A program made the translations under genes and the position numbers. Shown here one piece after another: positions 61,701 to 64,000 of a stretch of DNA of 64,000 nt. The stretch's first letter is position 1. Every line of letters begins with the position of its first letter. Source of the DNA: Acorus gramineus (Eukaryota; Streptophyta; Magnoliopsida; Acorales; Acoraceae); contig CM060850.1 in assembly GCA_030737835.1 (NCBI GenBank), forward strand, positions 7,383,909 to 7,447,908. The letters are read 5' to 3'. Under the pieces are notes generated by a model, which was not told the DNA's origin, did no database searches, and was given only the letters and a program-made list of their open reading frames with translations.

Positions 61701-62650
61701 AGACAATCAGACCCATGAGAGAGGATGGCTAATTAATCTATAAAACCAAGCTACCATATCTTTGAAAACATTCGATGAATAAATTTAGATTACAGAATTA
61801 CCAAGTGACCATAACAAAATAATAAAAATGGTTGTGTCCTATAAACTGAGTATAGAATACTTGTAACAAAAATTTATAGCAAGCACAACAAATTTAAAAA
61901 TTTTAATATGTGACTACTAGAGCCTATTGAACTATCATAGATACTATGACATTAGTATATCTGAATTATCTATCAATGGCGATATAATATCAAATTTAAG
62001 ATCATACTAACAAATTGATTTTGTGGAAATACATGACCAATGAATCGTATGCATAGAGACATAAAAGTGTAGCAATAATAAACATTATAGAGCCCATGTC
62101 GATGTTAATTTTCCCCTGCAAATCCTTGTAAAGAGAACAATCCAAGAACACAATTTTCCTTCATTTGTAATGCCTGCATGAATTTTAAAAATATAGAAAA
62201 TAAAGATGCCAAGGAAACGATACATGATGACTAAATGACTGTTTGATGAACAAGCAGTATTCAATATGAGCAGAGAACTTCTAAAACAATGATTTTATCT
62301 TCATTCCACGCTGTTTCAATGGGAAAATTGTTTAAGTAGAAGGAGATACACAAATGCAAAGGTTGAAAGATATGCAAAATGTGAAAGGAAAACTTACAAC
62401 TGCTGGTCCCCAAAAATATGGTCAGAGAACTTCAAAGGAAGCTCAATAGTTCATCATTCTACTCTGCTTCAAACAACAGACTTTCAAAGATAATAAGATA
62501 CACAAACCAGATATAGAAAGGATAATGAAAAAGTTGATGAACAAAATTGACAGGGAGAAAAATTAGAAAAACTGAAAGCGCTTGCAACTAACAAATTGAG
62601 GATACCTTCTCAATGGGAATGACTGAGCAATTGAATTTTCAAACAAAAAT
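58718..62650 (-). other. Unidentified exon-like segments, copy B
   Basis: Counterparts of the segments at 9689-13631, including the possible terminal exon 58718-58774. Their sequences are essentially the same as in copy A, but so are the presumed introns, so this does not show selection. Function unknown. Confidence 0.3.
60434..61060 (-). mobile_element. Antisense LINE 3' tail, copy B
   Basis: Same RNase H remnant as at 11405-12045 with a T-run at about 60434-60443. A 7-bp loss near 61023 further shortens its open frame. Confidence 0.75.
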
Positions 62651-63454
62651 TCCTGAAATTGAACAATCGCTTAAGTTGCTACATGCATCTACATTTTGCT
62701 TTTCTGACCTGCATTTTTACTGTATAAATTTGAATTGTCAAGAAACTTGGTGAATATAAGAGTGCAATAACACAAGCTTATGATATTTACATTGATATTT
62801 GCATGGCCAATAATTTACTGAGAAATACAAAAACCGCTAAAGCCAACCTGATTTTCATGAAAAATAGGTCTCCTGACTCCAACCTTAATTTGCAGATAAA
62901 CATTCACTCTGGCCTTATAAAACTCAAAAATAATTTTTTTCATAGAGATTCCACTGAACATGTAAATATGTATGAACAAATACATGAATAATAGAATAGA
63001 AATGGATTCTAAGCAATCAGTCCAATGTGATATTACGAAAAGTACAAATCCGAACAGACAATCAATGATAACCCAGACCTTATTTTGTAGTTCAAACCAT
63101 TAGGAGTTGTCAAATTGAACAAAGACATAGGACATTCAAAACACACACTTGAACTAACATGCAATAAAAAATAAGAGACATCAAACCATTCTTTTATTTT
63201 TTTTTGGTGAAGCAAAGCCACAGAATAACCAAATTTGCAGGCGATATAAGCTGCTCGCCTGCACATATAAATTCATGGGCGCTGATTAAGAAAAAAAGAA
63301 GAAACTTAAAATGAATCTCTCGAAGGAATGCTTCACTAAAGATATAACTATAGCACACTTTTTATTGTAGAGCAGAAGACATAAAAAAAAAAAAAAAAGT
63401 TGAAGAAATTAAAGAGAACAAGGCATACCCCTTTGTTGCCACTGTTTGGCATTC
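62651..63454 (-). other. NLR3 3' flank and probable 3' UTR
   Basis: Counterpart of 13632-14412. The donor-like GTATGC just 3' of the NLR3 stop and the acceptor-like GCAG near 63259 are both conserved. A 19-bp insertion near 63281 and a longer A-run near 63383 lie within the putative intron. Confidence 0.45.
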
Positions 63455-64000
63455 TCATGAAAAACTTTCAATGTTCCATCTTCCATCTATTTGGACGACA
63501 TGCTCGACAATGGGGATGTGGCTGATCTTTTGGCGATCGACTCCTCGCATCCTCTCCAATAGCTCCTCTGCCATCTCTTGTAAGTAGAGCTCTTGGAGGG
63601 TGGTGAGACGTTCGATGCCTTGTGGCAGCGTCTTCAGCTCCTTGCAACTGACCAGATTAAACTCTTTGAGGCTCTGCATCGCCCCTTCCTCGATAGTTAT
63701 CTGTTTGAGATGGCTCAGTTTGTCCAACCATAGTTCTTTGAGGGATGGGAAACCATCCGCTTGGAAGCACAACTCTTCGCCGTCATATGCATTCCAGAGC
63801 GTAATCTCCACCAGGTTGGGCAATGATTTGAGGGAAAGGAGTGGGTCTTCGTTCAGTCCAGATGATTTTAAGTACAGTATTTTGACATTTGTGAGGGATT
63901 TGAACCATCGAGGCAGAATCCCCTGCAAACTCCCCGTCAAATAGAGTCTTTGAAGAAGGGGCGGTGGTGGATCTAGTGTTTCCAATACTAGTGGTGCTTT
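63455..64000 (-). CDS. NLR3: C-terminal LRR part of a third RPM1-like receptor (partial)
   Basis: The last 181 codons and the stop of a third paralogue; the gene continues beyond the window end, which falls on a codon boundary. It covers the final LRRs and the tail, with no stop or frameshift. It starts with KAPLVLETL, the NLR2 state, whereas its 3' flank and several tail residues match NLR1. It has lost three residues of the GQAVDR/EQAVDR segment near the C terminus. The rest of the receptor, including the nucleotide-binding domain, is not visible, so whether the gene is intact is unknown. An apparent start at 63985 is a Leu codon within the gene. Confidence 0.9.
   Translation of the reverse strand, partial: KAPLVLETLDPPPPLLQRLYLTGSLQGILPRWFKSLTNVKILYLKSSGLNEDPLLSLKSLPNLVEITLWNAYDGEELCFQADGFPSLKELWLDKLSHLKQITIEEGAMQSLKEFNLVSCKELKTLPQGIERLTTLQELYLQEMAEELLERMRGVDRQKISHIPIVEHVVQIDGRWNIESFS

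Larger units (their letters stand above)
48978..63454. repeat. Segmental duplication, copy B (3' flank of NLR3)
   Basis: Collinear copy of 1-14412, ending at the NLR3 stop. It holds one copy of the 99-bp unit, the LINE, the MITE, the CACTA-like remnant, the exon-like minus-strand segments and the antisense LINE tail at matching places. Copy-specific changes include a hairpin at 56868-56913, a 7-bp loss near 61023, and a 19-bp insertion near 63281. The interval 58080-63280 differs from copy A by only about a dozen bases by eye. Confidence 0.95.

Noticed and set aside
1-64000. tRNA, rRNA or other structural RNA genes
   Set aside because: I looked for tRNA box A/B patterns and conserved rRNA words on both strands by eye and saw none; a covariance-model scan would be needed to exclude them.

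Overview
This window is AT-rich nuclear DNA of a flowering plant. The evidence is CC-NB-ARC-LRR (CNL) immune receptor genes, intron-containing genes with GT-AG junctions, plant LINE fragments with an RNase H domain, and many Tourist-, Mutator-, CACTA- and fold-back-type elements. The species cannot be named from the sequence; nothing looks like a grass.

The organising feature is a tandem array of three RPM1-like CNL genes, all on the minus strand. NLR1 (14413-17284) and NLR2 (34639-37519) look complete: each has two exons, a 97-bp intron, 924 and 927 residues, and intact P-loop, kinase-2, GLPL and MHD motifs. NLR3 (from 63455) is cut by the window end; only its last 181 residues are visible. 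The array grew by segmental duplication. About 14.4 kb on the 3' side of NLR1 (1-14412) recurs on the 3' side of NLR3 (48978-63454), and about 6 kb upstream of NLR1 (17285-23423) recurs upstream of NLR2 (37520-41050). NLR2's 3' side is different: a short module of the NLR 3' flank has been amplified there (29704-34110), and three exons of an ABHD17/WAV2-type alpha/beta hydrolase lie between the modules.

By region: 1-14412 is duplication copy A, with a 5'-truncated LINE (3058-4855, 13-bp target-site duplication), a MITE (6258-6737), a CACTA-like remnant (8386-8663), unidentified exon-like segments on the minus strand (9689-13631) and an antisense LINE tail (11405-12045). 14413-23423 is NLR1 and its upstream flank, interrupted by a Tourist-like MITE and a Mutator-like MITE that NLR2's flank lacks. 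23657-27928 is a 1.05-kb tandem duplication whose first copy carries three insertions. 28-34 kb holds the amplified modules and the hydrolase fragment. 34639-41050 is NLR2 and its flank. 41-49 kb is an insertion-rich spacer with paired fold-back elements, a LINE split by a 1.4-kb solo LTR, a GC-edged TIR element and a GC-rich island. 48978-64000 is duplication copy B plus the end of NLR3.

The only genes likely to be functional are the NLRs, which would be intracellular pathogen sensors. Their paralogues differ mostly in the leucine-rich repeats, often at predicted solvent-exposed positions, and NLR3 is a mosaic of NLR1-like and NLR2-like residues. That is the usual sign of a receptor cluster evolving by duplication, conversion and diversifying change. 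The duplicated flanks also supply natural empty sites that date and define several transposon insertions.
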